From: Cristatella mucedo
Lineage: Eukaryota; Bryozoa; Phylactolaemata; Cristatellidae
Reading direction: 5' to 3'
DNA: 64,000 nucleotides
Assembly: GCA_009760855.2 (NCBI GenBank)
Contig: WPIO01000013.1
Span: forward strand, 1,770,001 to 1,834,000
The position numbers were made by a program, and so were the translations under genes. Of the stretch, positions 1 to 11,593 are shown piece by piece (positions within the stretch are counted from its first letter, which is position 1; each line of letters starts with the position of its first letter). The notes beneath the pieces were generated by a model. The model was not told the origin of the DNA. It saw only the letters and a list, made by a program, of their open reading frames with translations, and did no database searches.

Positions 1-924
1 TATACTCCTATGTAAAGTGTTCGGCAATACCTGAGTCACGAATCTTCACGTGTCGGTTACAACAATTACAAGTTGAAAGTGAAACAAACGAACGGATAAA
101 TGTTGGAATACCAAACGGAATGGAGAAAAAGCATTTGGTAGTCCAATATCAGAAAGTCTCCATTAGGTCGTGTCATATAATTGCCAACAAAGCGGCAAGG
201 TAGTATTTGACAACGATAACGCTAAGGTTAGACATGAAAATGTGTGAAAAGTGAAAGCTCGGTATTCTTTAAGTACGCTTGCTAATCGCAGCAGCTACGC
301 TACCTCTGCCATATCAGAGGGTCGAACTCACTTTTACAAGTCTTGTGCAATGACATATACTATCGCCACGGCACACCGAGGGCTGAAGCAATCCTATAAG
401 CTGCAGAATTCTTGCAAAACCAGAGTTTTTGCAAACATCGTATAGAGAAACCAATACAGCTAAGACCTATTTGAAGCTTACCTGATGTTCTTTTTATCGT
501 AGCTCTTAAGAAATTACGAGCCTATGTACATCTACACACTGATCGCTTCGGGTGGCCGAACCTCCCAAGCCGGCTGCAGCGTTGGATATGCCTGTGGCAA
601 GTACCCCACATCCTAGTTATGATCTCGCATACCTATTATCGCTTCGAAAGCATAGTTCAAATGCATTCCTAGATGTTGCTGCTGTCGCTAAAATCCGGGA
701 ATAATGCATTAACAGAAGAAAAGCGCCCCCGATCAGGCGAAGCCGAGAGCTAAGACGCCCTTACGCCCACTTCGAACTGAGCATCTGCTCGTTTGGTATT
801 CCCAGCATGGTCTCGAACGGCTCAGCATGTTCACTTTGAAGCGTCACTGTGAATCTCTCTAACTCAGCCTACACCAGGCCTGTTATGACTCCGATGACCC
901 AACCTAATGCTTATCTTTGCAATC
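1..924. other. No gene recognised
   Basis: I see no coding exon, RNA gene or clear repeat here. Frames are broken by many stops and no splice-bounded frame stands out. It may be intron or intergenic DNA left of the L2 copy. Confidence 0.4.
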
Positions 925-3290
925 CTTGCTCAAAGTGCAATAAACCACTAGTAATAAGCAACCTTATTTCTGAAAAGGTTCTTGACCTGCTCGCCTTGAC
1001 TACAACTTAGCTAAAATCGGTAAACTTCCCGACAGGTCAAGATGCTACTCCAACTGGTTTCTCCTTCTTTCAAGCCCCTAGATAAAAAACAGCTGGAGGT
1101 GGAGTTGCTATTATCACGAGCTCGATTTCAATCCTGAAGCCTTTCAGCAATTTCTTGCTCTGACAGACCCATTGTCTCTTGCGGCTCATGTGTATGGCCC
1201 TACTCAAATCAAGAGTCACATGCTCAACAGAATTCTCTCATACACCTGCACTTCCATTAAAGTGATGAAAAATGGTCATCACCAACCATTACCAAATCCT
1301 ACTTATCTGACCACATGCAGATCTCATTCAGTCTACAATGTGTGCCCTTCTCATCTGAAATGACCTGTGAATCGCAAAACCTCATGACCCTCGACATCGA
1401 TGCTGTCCGTGCGTGAATACTTGCTTCACTTCTGCAGGTCAATCGCCCTTCCGACCTGTCATCGTTGTTAGATTTCTACAACATGACACTTGCTGACATG
1501 CTCGACGAGTTTCCACCTCTGACTAAGCTCACCGTTCGCCTTTGCCCAGACGGCCTATGGTTAACCTTAGACATCAAAATAGCTAGATCTATTAAGCGCA
1601 AGCTCTAAAAAGCACATTTTTGAGTGACAGATGCACAATCTAAAAATACTGAGGTCGACGATTAACCATCTCCTTAACTGCTCGCCCCAGGTTTGCTCCG
1701 TACCTAGTGATCCCTGTGAACTAGCTGATCGCTTCCCTAGCTTCTTTGTAAACAAGATAGACAAGATCAGAGAGTCCATCCCTAAGATGGCCGCATCATC
1801 CTGAAAATCCGTCCCTCAATTCCATGCAGTACCTCAACGGCTACATTCATGCAGGCCACTAGCGACCTAACGAAGACAACTAGTCCACTGGAGTCTATTC
1901 CCAGTCCTGCTTCTCCGGTGCAATAATCTGTTGCTGCAATCAATAACTAATGTCTTAAATATGTCATTAACCTAAGGTCATGTCCCGGCACCTTTCAAAA
2001 AACCTGTAGTCAGGGCATTTCTCAAGAAAGCTTCACTAAATCAAGAGAACTTCAGCAACTACCGCCCAGTCTCCCATCTACCATTCTTATCAAAGCTACC
2101 GGAACGGGTCTTTGCAGACCAGCTGAACCTATATATTGAAACTTCTAACCTTGCTAGTAAGTTCCGGTTTGGTTTTATAGCTAATCACTCCACAGAGTCA
2201 GCATTGCTTCGGGTGTACAGCGACCTACTTAGGAATGCAGATATAGGTAGTGTAGCTCTGCTTGTTTTGCTCGATCTTTCGGCAGCTTTTGATACTATCG
2301 ATCACCAAATCCTTTTTGAGCACCTCTTTTCTCGCCTGGGCATCACTGGCACTGCATTGCAATGGCTGAGGTCCCACCTCAGTGTAAGACTCTAGAGTAT
2401 TGATAATAATGGACAAAGTTCATCTGAGAAACCTCTGAATATGGGGTACCTCAGGAATCCGTGCTAGGTCAGGCTCTTTTCACTGTCTATACTCTCCCTT
2501 TTGCCGATCTGATTGCCTAGCACAATCTAGGCTTTCACTTCGATGCAGATGACACTCGGTTGTACCTTTGCTTTGATCCCTCCCAACCCTCGAATTCCTG
2601 CCTTGACATCTGTAACTCACTGCTAGCTGGTCTACCGGCCACTGCACTCAGGCTCTTACAGCTAGTGCAAAACTCTGCAGCTAGGCTTGTCTGCCGTGAA
2701 CGTCGCAGAGTCCACATCATACCACTTCTTGCCGACCTGGACTGGCTCCCAGTTAAGCAACGCATCGACTTCAAGGTTTTGTCACTAATTTTTTATTCCC
2801 TTCATTATTTGGCTCCAGCCAACCTAACTCCCCCACCAAGCTAAGAATCGTACCACCCACTTTTTGGAATCTAAGCGTTTACCTATACCTCTTACAAATA
2901 TTTAATCCTTTGGAGACCGTGCCTTTAGTTAACATGCTCCCAAAGCCTGGGACTTACTTCCGATCGCCTTAGCGCCATCTCTAGATTTGACCACATTTAA
3001 AAGGAAGCTAAAAACATACATGTGTATCACAGCATTTAGTGGGTTCGTGGTGCTGACACTGAGCGTGCTGCCGCCAGCCATAATTGCATGCCGACCCTAT
3101 GCATGTCATCTGCAAGCATTTTATGGTTGTTGTCATTGAGCATTCTACCACTAATAATTTGATCATGGTTCCTTCACAGCAATAGTAAAGTGCCTAGAAA
3201 AACATTCGATTTTCTGAGGGTGCTAGAACAAATGTACCACTGTTATTATCATTATTATTATTACTATTATTATTATAAGATTACAGAAGT
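925..3290 (+). mobile_element. Decayed L2-type LINE copy (EN and RT remnants)
   Basis: Broken frames read as L2-clade ORF2. Near 945-1370 are endonuclease traces (VLDLLALTTT, AGGGVAIITSS, FLALTDPLSLAAHVYGPT). Near 1440-1790 is the EN-RT linker (DLSSLLDFYNMTLADM). From 1875 to 3050 the reverse transcriptase is recognisable, including LLVLLDLSAAFDTIDHQI, followed by the C-terminal LDWLPVKQRIDFKVLSL stretch. The YxDD region near 2540 has decayed, and the frame has many stops and deletions. The end at 3185-3290 carries the family's 3' hairpin and a (TTA)n tail. It aligns well with the younger copy at 13.5-15.3 kb and is clearly an old pseudocopy. Confidence 0.85.
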
Positions 3291-5165
3291 ATTGCACGAT
3301 CACTCTAGCTTAACAGGTGGGAAGCACATTAATTCTCGATATTTACTATGGTGGATCGAGACATGCTCTGAACTGAAGCTACTGGGCAACAAGAACCCTG
3401 AGGACAATCAAGGAATGAGAACTTGGCTTCTTTCGGAAAGGCAGACCATCCGAATAAACCGTCGATACTTGCAGAAGAGACTTGGTGATTAACTAGCCAG
3501 ATCGCCGAGTATCGTCCAAACAAGTTCTACTTCACAATAACGAACACTTGGACTAGCTGCTTCTTCTTGAGCGAATCGAAACTTTAGTTCTGCCTAATGC
3601 ACCAGCATTCTGAAGCTGGACAACGTCTAAGAATACCAAAAGGTCTAAAGTTAACCTGAGTGAACAGAGATACGACGGCAGTTTAGGCATGTAACCTCAG
3701 GCCTCTGAAAAAAATGTGAGACAATGGCCTAAAAAAAACGCTACGAGTTATGCTGCTAAGTACATACTCACGAAAATATAACATTATTGCTTCATAATAG
3801 GAGCAGCAGAGTCATCAGCTGGATTTGCATAACGTTGAACACCCAAAGGGATATCGTCGAGTTAAAAAGAAAGGACAGATTTACCATCCTCAGGAGTTCA
3901 ACCCAGGCTTGAGAAAATGTGAAGCAGGGGTTGCATCTAACTTAGCCGTTTTGACACGGGTGACGTTAACTAGTAAGGGGATAAACATAAATCATAATAA
4001 AACGTGACAAGCCCAAGACATGTCGTCGGCACTTTGGTGAAGAGATCGCATGTAAACAAGCTGGCAGCTTATGTGCTGTCGCGCGATTTTGTTATCCTTA
4101 CTGTCGAAAGTCCCAACAAGTCAGCAAGTCCCAACAAGTCAGCAATAAGCTGTACAACTAGTTTAAATCTCCATTCTAGAGTAGTCTAGTCAGTGGCATA
4201 GCTATGTCGATGGAGAGTAGCGACCAAAGCCTGACTAAGCAAGATCACAGCAGAACCAGTTAGTTGCACTGTGACCTTGGCAAAAACACCGAATGAAATG
4301 GGGCTCCTCTTTGATAGTACCTCACATTAGATTGGTTTTAAGATAGTTGTGGTGCCATCATGACATCCACTGGGGCAGCAAATATGGCCTTGAGGGACCT
4401 GATAGTTGCATGAATATTAAAGGATTGCATTACGGATACATGGGTCTGCTTCAAGCCAAGGCAAATTTAAAGATCTATCAACCAAACCGAAGGTCAACTA
4501 TGCCATAGCGAAAGTTAACAACTGTAGTTAACAGAGCCCGAGCATGGATCAGATGGATTCTAGCGATTTTAGGTGTTCTGAAAGTAAGTATGCTGCTCGA
4601 TTGGAGCCTAAGACCCTGATCGTGCAATCGGCGCACCTTACTTCTAGGCTAATTGTGGTAGAAGAGCTTAACAAGCTAGTAACCCCTTGAGAAGACAACA
4701 AAGGATTGCCAGCAGCACGACTAGAACACAAGACTTAGATCATCGCGAAGCTTGTAGTTCTCGCGTTCCACTACCAGGATATGGAACACATTCTACCGCC
4801 CAACTTTTGGGAAAGCTAAGTTTACACTATTGACCTTCCTCCTCGGCACCAAAGTCCCTCTGGATCGGCCTAGTATGCCACCACATCTTAGGGATGGAGC
4901 CAAATCGGCCAACTGTCGAGAAGGAAAAGCTATTTATACTATAAGCCTCATAGTTGCACTTGCCGATAAATCGAAAACATCGGCCTCTTCACGTAAACCC
5001 CTGCCCAAAACAATAGCTGGCGTTCAAGTTTTATCGAGGCATTCAGGTCAAGTCCCTAAACATGGAATGTTTATGCGTTTTAGCCACGGTTTCACCCTCT
5101 CTTACAAAGAAGAGGCAGTGTGTCAGTATATGGAATGCACCAACGAGCACATTTTACTAAACACT
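3291..5165. other. No gene recognised
   Basis: No convincing exon was found. A short direct duplication, unit CAACAAGTCAGCAAGTCC, lies near 4111-4145. Short open frames here have no recognisable protein content. Confidence 0.35.
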
Positions 5166-5171
5166 GTTCTT

Positions 5172-5258
5172 TAGCTTTGCAAATGTGAAGCGCCTAGAAA
5201 GAGATTGAGTTCTCTGGGGGCACTTTATCAAGTGCATTATTATTATTCTTTTACCTGT
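5172..5258 (+). mobile_element. L2 LINE 3' tail fragment
   Basis: The sequence matches only the last ~80 bases of the L2 family: GAAGCGCCTAGAAAGAGATT, then the TTCTCT half of the hairpin, a GCACTTTATC segment and a (TTA)n tail. It is a severely 5'-truncated insertion. Confidence 0.75.
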
Positions 5259-5804
5259 ATTCGGCTACAATGATAAATTGTAGCGCCTAATACAATTTCT
5301 CTGGGTGTTAGCCTGGCAGCTTACGAGGATATCCTATATCTTATCTAACTTCCAGCATTAGAGTACAGGATTATGTGCTGGCCATCAATTTTCCATGATC
5401 GGCATCATATGCCCAAACTAGGAGGAAAGTCGGCGTAGCTAAGGGGAAGTCGATAGTGTAAATGCAGCTTATGAAGTTGGCTTGACACTCTGGTTAACTA
5501 CCTGAGCAAGCCAAGACAGTCCTGCAGTATTGCTGAGCCTATCTCGGCGATATGGCGTAGCCCATGCCATGGAAACTTCAGCCAGCATGCCAAAAAAGAT
5601 CCACTCGGAAGGGAATTGTTCACGACTCGTGTGAAAATACTTGCCAAATTGACACCACAGCTCTTCCCTCTGACGGTAGCAGTTTTCTAAAATCGTTGAA
5701 TCTTTCTAGCTATAAACCTTATTTGAAGATTGCCCGTGGTACCACTTTCTACCACAGAACTAGAGACACTAATGACCTTACGGAGCTAATTCCGGCAGTT
5801 TCCA

Positions 5805-5806
5805 GA

Positions 5807-5837
<31 letters not shown>

Positions 5838-5844
5838 GTCTCTC

Positions 5845-5932
<88 letters not shown>
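5805..5932. repeat. (CT)n microsatellite, ~125 bp
   Basis: An almost pure CT dinucleotide run with a few GT interruptions at its left end. It creates Ser/Leu and Arg/Glu-repeat open frames on both strands that are not genes. Confidence 0.98.
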
Positions 5933-5934
<2 letters not shown>

Positions 5935-5939
5935 TATGT

Positions 5940-6645
5940 ATTGAGCTCCGAACAGAATTGAAAACTCGTACATAACCAAGCATGAGTGCAAAAGCTTCCT
6001 GTTCAGATAAGACAATAAGACAGATAAGATCTCTGAATAGATGCCTACAAGTTCGAGCACGAAAAGTGGTGACACTCTGGAACCGATGACCCAACGTGCA
6101 CAGGCAAAACGGCATTCACCTACCAGCTCATACGTCTTTTGAAATATTCCAAGTAGGTGGCACGCAGGTCTAAGTAATTCACTGGTGGACCTCAACAAAC
6201 GATCAGACCCGTGCTCAGCCAGCTCAGACTTCCAGATTTCATCAATATGTAATCCAACCCTAAACGATATTACCATACCCACCCCCAATCTTAGGATCTA
6301 GTGCTCTGCAGCTAGTTAGGCTGATACAGACTTGCCCAAAATCTTTAGCAGTTGCACCTGCACGGATGCACCTGCACGGATGCACGTGCACATACTTGCC
6401 CAACCACTTATGCATATACTTTCTCCTATCCACGTGGAAATTGGAGACCATTTACCACTAATGAGATGCAATCCAATCTTAGCATAAAACTGTCGACATC
6501 GAACATTGGGCAGTACATGCATCAATCTAACCTCACACCATATCACAAACACACCTGCCCTACTGGAATAGGCTGATGATTGCACATCAAACCCCAGCAT
6601 GCATATATACATATATTGCACACACATTTAAAATGGGGAATGTCA
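5940..6645. other. No gene recognised
   Basis: Non-repetitive DNA with no supported exon. A small imperfect repeat of GCACCTGCACGGAT (three units) lies near 6355-6392. Confidence 0.35.
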
Positions 6646-6837
6646 AGAATAATAATAAAATAATAATAATCCTAGCTGATTAAACAGCCTCTTTTGTATA
6701 GCGACAGAAGAGCCTTTACGGCTATCACCACCGCTTGCAGTGGCGATAAAGGATCGCCCACTGCAGGAATCGAACCCACGACCTCGGGACCAAGGTCGTG
6801 AAAGCAACCACCTTACCTAGTGTGCCATCACGGCTCA
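6646..6837 (-). mobile_element. SINE-A copy (tRNA-derived)
   Basis: On the minus strand it begins GAGCCGTGATGGCACACTAG, which resembles a Pol III A box, followed ~50 bases on by a B box (GGGTTCGATTCC). A unique body with GGCGATCCTTTATCGCC and a TTTAATCAGCTAG end follows, then an AT-rich tail at 6646-6671. At least nine other full or partial copies are in this window. The head is tRNA-like, but it does not fold as a complete tRNA gene. Confidence 0.85.
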
Positions 6838-6868
6838 GAAAATACTTATAAAGGTTGTCGATGGCTGT

Positions 6869-7036
6869 CGACTAGCTGTTTAAAAAGCCTTTTCTGTATA
6901 GCGACAGAAGGGCTTTTCCACGAATCACCATCGCTTGCTATGGCAATAAAGAAGTGCCCACTGCAGGATTCGAACCCATGACTTCAAGACCGAGATTTTG
7001 AAAAGTAACCACCTTACCTAGTGTGCCATCACGACT
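6869..7036 (-). mobile_element. SINE-A copy, adjacent to another copy
   Basis: Same family and orientation as the copy 30 bases to the left, but more diverged from the other copies. Both Pol III box remnants are visible. The pair is either two independent insertions or a local duplication. Confidence 0.82.
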
Positions 7037-7039
7037 ATG

Positions 7040-7960
7040 CTTACGGTATCTTTCGAAAGACAACTATGTTAGAACTGGGATCCGAAGTTCTGACGACTTC
7101 TGCAAGAAAGAAAATGGTTACACAAACCTCATCTAACCCGGATGTAATTTTTTAACTGCAGCCACAAATCTACAAATAAAAATGTACCGATGTCTGCATC
7201 ATATGCGACTTGTATCCCAACTTGTCAGACCTTAATAAATCACAAAACAAGCTTGAAGCTTGTTGAGGTGCATTCTAGTGACTTTTATGCAGCTTCATTT
7301 CCAGGGTCGGATGGTGCCTTGTAAATTCCAGTGTAAGTACCTTGTAAACTCAGCTAATACTTCACGTATCAGGGTGAAATTTGAAATGCGAGTTCAGCTC
7401 TGCTTGTTTCAAACGAGACAAGAACCGTTTCTGATTTTGGTTGGGTATATTTTGCTGCATACGTCATCAAACGTCCTGGAGCCTAATTTACCATAATCGT
7501 GGACATATAGAGCAAAATGTATCCAGCCAAAATCAGACATTTGTCTTGCCTCTTTTGAAACAAGCAGTGCTGAACTCGCATTTCAAACTTCACTCCAATA
7601 TGTGAAGCATTAGCCGAGCTATGGAATTTACAAGGCACCAACCGCCTCTGAAAATGAAGCTGCATAAAAGTCACTAGAATGCACCTCGACAAGCTTCAAG
7701 CATGTTTCATGATCTACCAAGGTCCGACAAGTTGGGATACAAGCCGCATATGATAGAGATCGGTAAAAATTTTGTAGGTGTGTCTTCCGGTTTACATCCG
7801 GGTTAGATGTGGTTTGCATAACCATTTTTTTCTTTTATGCAAAGTCGTCAGAACTTGCGATACCAGCATTTGTCTTTCGAAAGGTACCCTAAACATATAT
7901 TCGATTATCAGACAAATATTACAAGTATTTACTTGACATTCCCGTAATGAGTAGGTGAAC
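7040..7960. mobile_element. Fold-back element, copy 1 (long inverted repeats)
   Basis: Bases 7044-7490 reappear in reverse complement at 7495-7905, so the whole element is one large imperfect hairpin. Matching pairs include CTTTCGAAAGACAA/TTGTCTTTCGAAAG at the outer part and GTGCATTCTAGTGACTTTTATGCAGCTTC in the arms. The right end continues to about 7955 (TTGACATTCCCG). The left terminus is lost next to the SINE. No transposase frame is present, so it would be non-autonomous. A second copy lies at 16.96-17.66 kb. I cannot assign a superfamily. Confidence 0.8.
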
Positions 7961-8014
7961 GCTTGCATATATGAATACGCACGCACATATGCCCACCCAG
8001 ACGCAAAAAAGCAT

Positions 8015-8162
8015 ATAAATATAAATATAATTCATTTATATGGCGCCCCAAGAGAACTTAATCTCTATTCAGGCGCTTCACATATGCCTTGGGGCTCGAG
8101 CCCACGACCTCAGTCTGACCTAGGTCGGGGAAAGCACCTTGACCGCTAGACCAAACCAGCTC
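8015..8162 (-). mobile_element. SINE-B copy (tRNA-derived, L2-like tail)
   Basis: On the minus strand it starts GAGCTGGTTTGGTCTAGCGG (A-box-like). A B box GGGCTCGAGCCCC follows, then the 3' tail AAGCGCCTGAATAGAGATTA...TTCTCTTGGGGCGCC and a TATAAAT end. The tail resembles the 3' end of the L2 LINE in this window. Confidence 0.85.
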
Positions 8163-8590
8163 GGCGTATATACATGCACGCACAGACACACACATGCATA
8201 TGCAAACCCAAATACAAGCAAATGGACAAGCAAGTAAACAGATACGCACACATTCACAAACACACATATAAATACAAGGACACGTGCACACACACACAAA
8301 CACACGTGCGTGCACAATTCACATGAGCATGCAAACGCATGCGCCTGTGCACGCATGCGCCTGTGCACACGCGCACGCGCACACACATATAAAGGCACAT
8401 GCACGCATGGGGGCGAACACACATACGGTCGAACACACACTTACAGGCGAACACACACACACAAGCAGCCACTTTAACTCAAGTCACAAACACAGTTATC
8501 CACGTGTGAGCAAAGTGGATGAGGGCTAGCACATCTGCGTACGTGGGCGCGCACACACATACAAGCATGCATTATCACACATAAGGTCAT
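8163..8590. repeat. CA-rich low-complexity tract
   Basis: A long irregular run of CA, GCAC and GTGCAC alternations, including CGCGCACGCGC near 8371. Cysteine- and histidine-rich open frames on both strands come from this composition and are not genes. Alternating purine-pyrimidine DNA of this kind can adopt Z-DNA (general knowledge). Confidence 0.85.
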
Positions 8591-8678
8591 TCCTGAGCAC
8601 CAGAAATTACAACCATAGGATTACACCAGGCGGCTTCTGCCTTAGGATCGCAATATGCCACATGACAGATCCAGTAAC

Positions 8679-9859
8679 CTTGCAGAATGACGAAAGTGAA
8701 ACGCCGTGATCGAACTGCTGCTGCTCAGGTTGCTGGATGAGTGCACGATATACCTGTAGCCTAGCTTCAGAAGGCCGGTTATAAATGCCTCCGCTGCTAT
8801 CCATCTCTTCTAGTTCCCTGTCATCCAGGGAGCAAATCCTATTTCGATCGATGCCGGCATCGTTTGCCGGATGAGCAATCGACACAGAAGCTCCACTAAC
8901 CGGCTTGAGGCTCGGGCAGGAAATCTCTGGGTCGTCGTCGGCCACGGTTTTCCTGTCTTGCTTCTTGGCTTCAGAATGGATGTGGCGGTGGTGGATGCCC
9001 GGCTCGACTTTGACCTTGCCAGCTCCGATGCAGCACGGCTCTGCTCCAGCCTTCACGTCGCGGTCGTCTGCAGTATTCGCACCATGGCTGCTGGTACCAC
9101 TGCCACAGCTGCTGCTGCCACCTTTGTCCGCGGCTACCTGCTTAGCCACCTGCCTCGCCAGCTCAGTAGCGGTGGCCGCTGCAGCTGCTTTGCTAGGCTT
9201 CACTTCAGCAGAAAGACGAGGCTCGCGTGCGACGCAGCCCTCCTGCTGCCTTCGCCACTGCTCGGTCGCTTCGGCGGGCACGCTCGTGCCCTCGGCCTTG
9301 ACGAAAGCATTTAGGACAGCAGACGGCTCGTCGATCTGCCGAGCTTGCTCGGTTCCCAGCTCGACCTCGGGCCGTCGAAACCCTAGCCCTGCTGCCAGGC
9401 GATCGCTGCCGTCGGCCGCGGGCGACGACTGGGCGCGATGGTGGTGGCGCACGGCGCCGTCCACTAGGCCGTCTGGGGTCCTGTAGTTGGACTCCGGGTC
9501 ATACTCGATAGTCGCCGCCCGACGCCGGCTGCCGGTGGCCTGGCCAACCGCTGCCGGCACCCTGGCGATCTTCGCGAGCTCGCTGCCACTGGATGATGCC
9601 GAGGCGGCGGCGGCGGCGTCGACCAGAGCAGCCGCAGGCGCCAGCCCGGCCGTCGTCCGAAGCTCGCTGATGGGCGTGGGCTTGTATGCCGGCTGCGACC
9701 CGGCGGCCGGGGAGGCGGCTGCGAGCAGAAGCTTCGGTGTGGGCGTGTACCCGGGCTGCTGAGCGCCGGCACCGCTTCTCGCCTGCTGCGAGCCAGCGAC
9801 GCCGCGTGCTAGCTGCGGCTCGAATCCGCCGTCGCTCGCCCTCTGCTGCGTCGAGCCAC
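8679..9859 (-). CDS. REXO1-like RNA exonuclease, coding exon 2 (large)
   Basis: REXO1 (Elongin-A-binding protein 1) is a nuclear protein with a C-terminal DEDDh 3'-5' exonuclease domain; its long middle is low-complexity. This exon is that middle: Ala/Ser/Gln-rich, with YTPTPKLLL and YKPTPISEL repeats and IEYDPESNYRTPDG, matching the spaced PTP and EYDPxSNY motifs near the REXO1 N-terminus. The acceptor is CAAAG at 9860-9861 and the phase joins the first exon (G|GT). A likely donor is AAG|GTTACT ending at 8679; CAG|GTATAT a little upstream is an alternative. The open frame runs on to a stop at 8607. The elongin-binding and exonuclease exons should lie further left on the minus strand, but I could not find them. 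Codon use and GC are much higher than in the flanks. Confidence 0.72.
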
Positions 9860-10022
9860 CTTTGAAATAGAACCCGCAGCTAAGAGCTCGACAGCTCGAT
9901 AGCGAATTTCGGAAAACATTCGAAAGCGGTTGCACGCCAACAGCGCAAGACGACCGCCGGCATGACTTGGCGCTAGCAGAATAACTGCTTCAAGCGACGG
10001 CTCGCCGCCCGCGTGCGCTTAC

Positions 10023-10152
10023 CGGCCGAGGCTGGCCCAGCGGAAGCAGCGGCATCCAAAGCATGCTTAAAGTGGCAGTACGGCCTGTAGCACAAACCGC
10101 TGGCAAAAAATGGACAAGGAACGTTTCTAAATAAACCGCAGCTTGAGTACAT
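10023..10152 (-). CDS. REXO1-like, first coding exon with CCCH finger
   Basis: Reading from an ATG at 10152, the protein begins MYSSCGLFRNVPCPFFASGL and continues CYRPYCHFKHA. This matches the start of REXO1 (a short Ser-rich start, then CPF...C-x-RPYCHFRH), a CCCH-type zinc finger. A longer in-frame ATG exists 19 codons upstream, but family homology starts at MYSS. The donor is GCCG|GTAAGC at 10022-10021, leaving phase 1, which fits the next exon. REXO1 identity is from remembered family sequence and is fairly strong because both exons agree. Confidence 0.75.
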
Positions 10153-10700
10153 TGCGTCTCTGTGAATGCGAGAACGACGGAAACGGCGCAGCCGGGAGCG
10201 CGCGCGCACGTCGTCTCGAGGAACTGGCGCCGGACGAGTTAGTAGGAACGCGACGATAGCGCCACGTGCAGACAGAATTGCTACTGCCTCGGCTCAGGCT
10301 TGGTTCTCCGTTTCCGCTCGACGGGGACTTCCCATCGCGGCTTGAAACGTGAGCGCTGGAGTAACTGAGGTCCGTGCTTATCAGACGCGTTGTTCATGCG
10401 AACTTTGTTTGACAGATTTTGTTACCATAGCAATATGCGACCTCTTCTACTGAGCCTGCTTGGCAGGGCCAGGATCCGGTTGCACAACCGGTCGCTGTCT
10501 GCCACGGTATCCCCGTTGTAGTTTTCTTTTAAAAAACTCTCGTTAGCTGGATCCGTTCTTGCAGCGTTATAAGGCGCGTGTTTCCGAGCCCCGTGCGTAC
10601 TCTTTCTATGCCTGACTGGTTCGGCCGCGGATGCGCAAACGGCCAAGGACTAACTGGCCAGCGCTGCAGTACGTGAAGCAGTAAGGCGCGTGCGGAACGC
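10153..10700 (-). promoter_or_regulatory. CpG-rich 5' flank of the REXO1-like gene
   Basis: Bases upstream of the first coding exon are much richer in G+C and CpG than most of the window, as in an animal promoter or 5' UTR region. No TATA box or transcription start could be fixed. Confidence 0.3.
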
Positions 10701-11290
10701 TCGACGAGTGACGGTCCGGCTCAAGTCGCTTCGAGCAGAGTTGTGATTTCTTTCGAGGCTCAAATCAAGCGAATGAATGGAAATTGGAGCCGGCGCGTTC
10801 GGTCGTCCATTTATCGCCCACGACCGTGTCTACGTCGATTCGCGCGACCACAGCATGAAGGCTCCATTTCGCTGATAACCCGCCGCGTAACCACCGACGC
10901 TACAGTGTTCCGCGGAGATCGGGTCAAAAAAATACCGCTGCAAAACAGAAGTCGTATTGCGATGCCATATTGATTGAAAGGTGGTGCGCTCCACATCACG
11001 CGATCTCTAACAAAATCGATGCCTGAGAACGCGTTCGGCTTCTGGATATGCTGTTTGGATAAAGCTTTGGTATTGTCCACGTCAACTTCACAACGGGATG
11101 CTAGATCAGCTTGTGCGATTACTTGTTGAGGGAAACATTTGACCGCTTGGCCTACACGCTTCCCCCCAGCCAAGCTTAAGTTATGAAACGCCTGTCGTTT
11201 GCCCGCGCACCCAACGTGCGGTTGGAAACGATGCAATTTCCATATCGTTTCTGATACACAAGGCGTTAACAAACTTTAGAATCACGAATT
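10701..11290. other. No gene recognised
   Basis: CpG content stays moderately high to about 11.2 kb. A 153-codon minus-strand frame (10811-11272) has no splice support or recognisable motif, so I do not call it. Confidence 0.3.
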
Positions 11291-11295
11291 CGATT

Positions 11296-11358
11296 CACTC
11301 TCTCTCTCTCTCTCCCCACTCTCCCTTTCCTTCTCTTTCTCTCTCGCTCTCTCTCACA
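11296..11358. repeat. CT-rich microsatellite
   Basis: Imperfect (CT)n with CCCA and TTCC interruptions. Confidence 0.9.
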
Positions 11359-11445
11359 TCCCACTTAATCATTTTTGTGAACACCACTGGTGCGATAATC
11401 TTGCCATTACTCACTGTGTAATCGATCCACACTTCAAACTTAATC

Positions 11446-11593
11446 CAATCTTATATATAATTCATTTATATAGCACCCTAAGAGAACTTAATCTCTATTC
11501 AGGCTCTTCACACATGCCTCGGGGTTCGAGCCCACGACCTCAGCCAGACTTCGGTCGAGGCGAGCACCTTAACCAGTAGGTCAAACCAGCTCA
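11446..11593 (-). mobile_element. SINE-B copy
   Basis: Minus-strand copy of the tRNA-derived SINE-B family. The L2-like hairpin tail, GGGTTCGAGCCC-type B-box region and A-box-like head are visible, and its TA-rich end lies at 11446-11465. Confidence 0.85.

Noticed and set aside
5749-6288. Ser/Leu and Arg/Glu-repeat ORFs over the CT microsatellite
   Set aside because: They are products of a dinucleotide repeat; the same effect occurs at 22.8, 32.8, 34.9, 36.2, 46.0 and 54.8 kb.
8871-9762. Plus-strand ORFs antisense to the REXO1-like exon
   Set aside because: GC-rich shadow frames; the minus strand has the homologous motifs and splice sites.
8607-9935. Single-exon 442-codon protein starting MQPLSNVFRN
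   Set aside because: The first ~25 codons precede a splice acceptor, and REXO1 homology begins after it. The start codon belongs to intron sequence.
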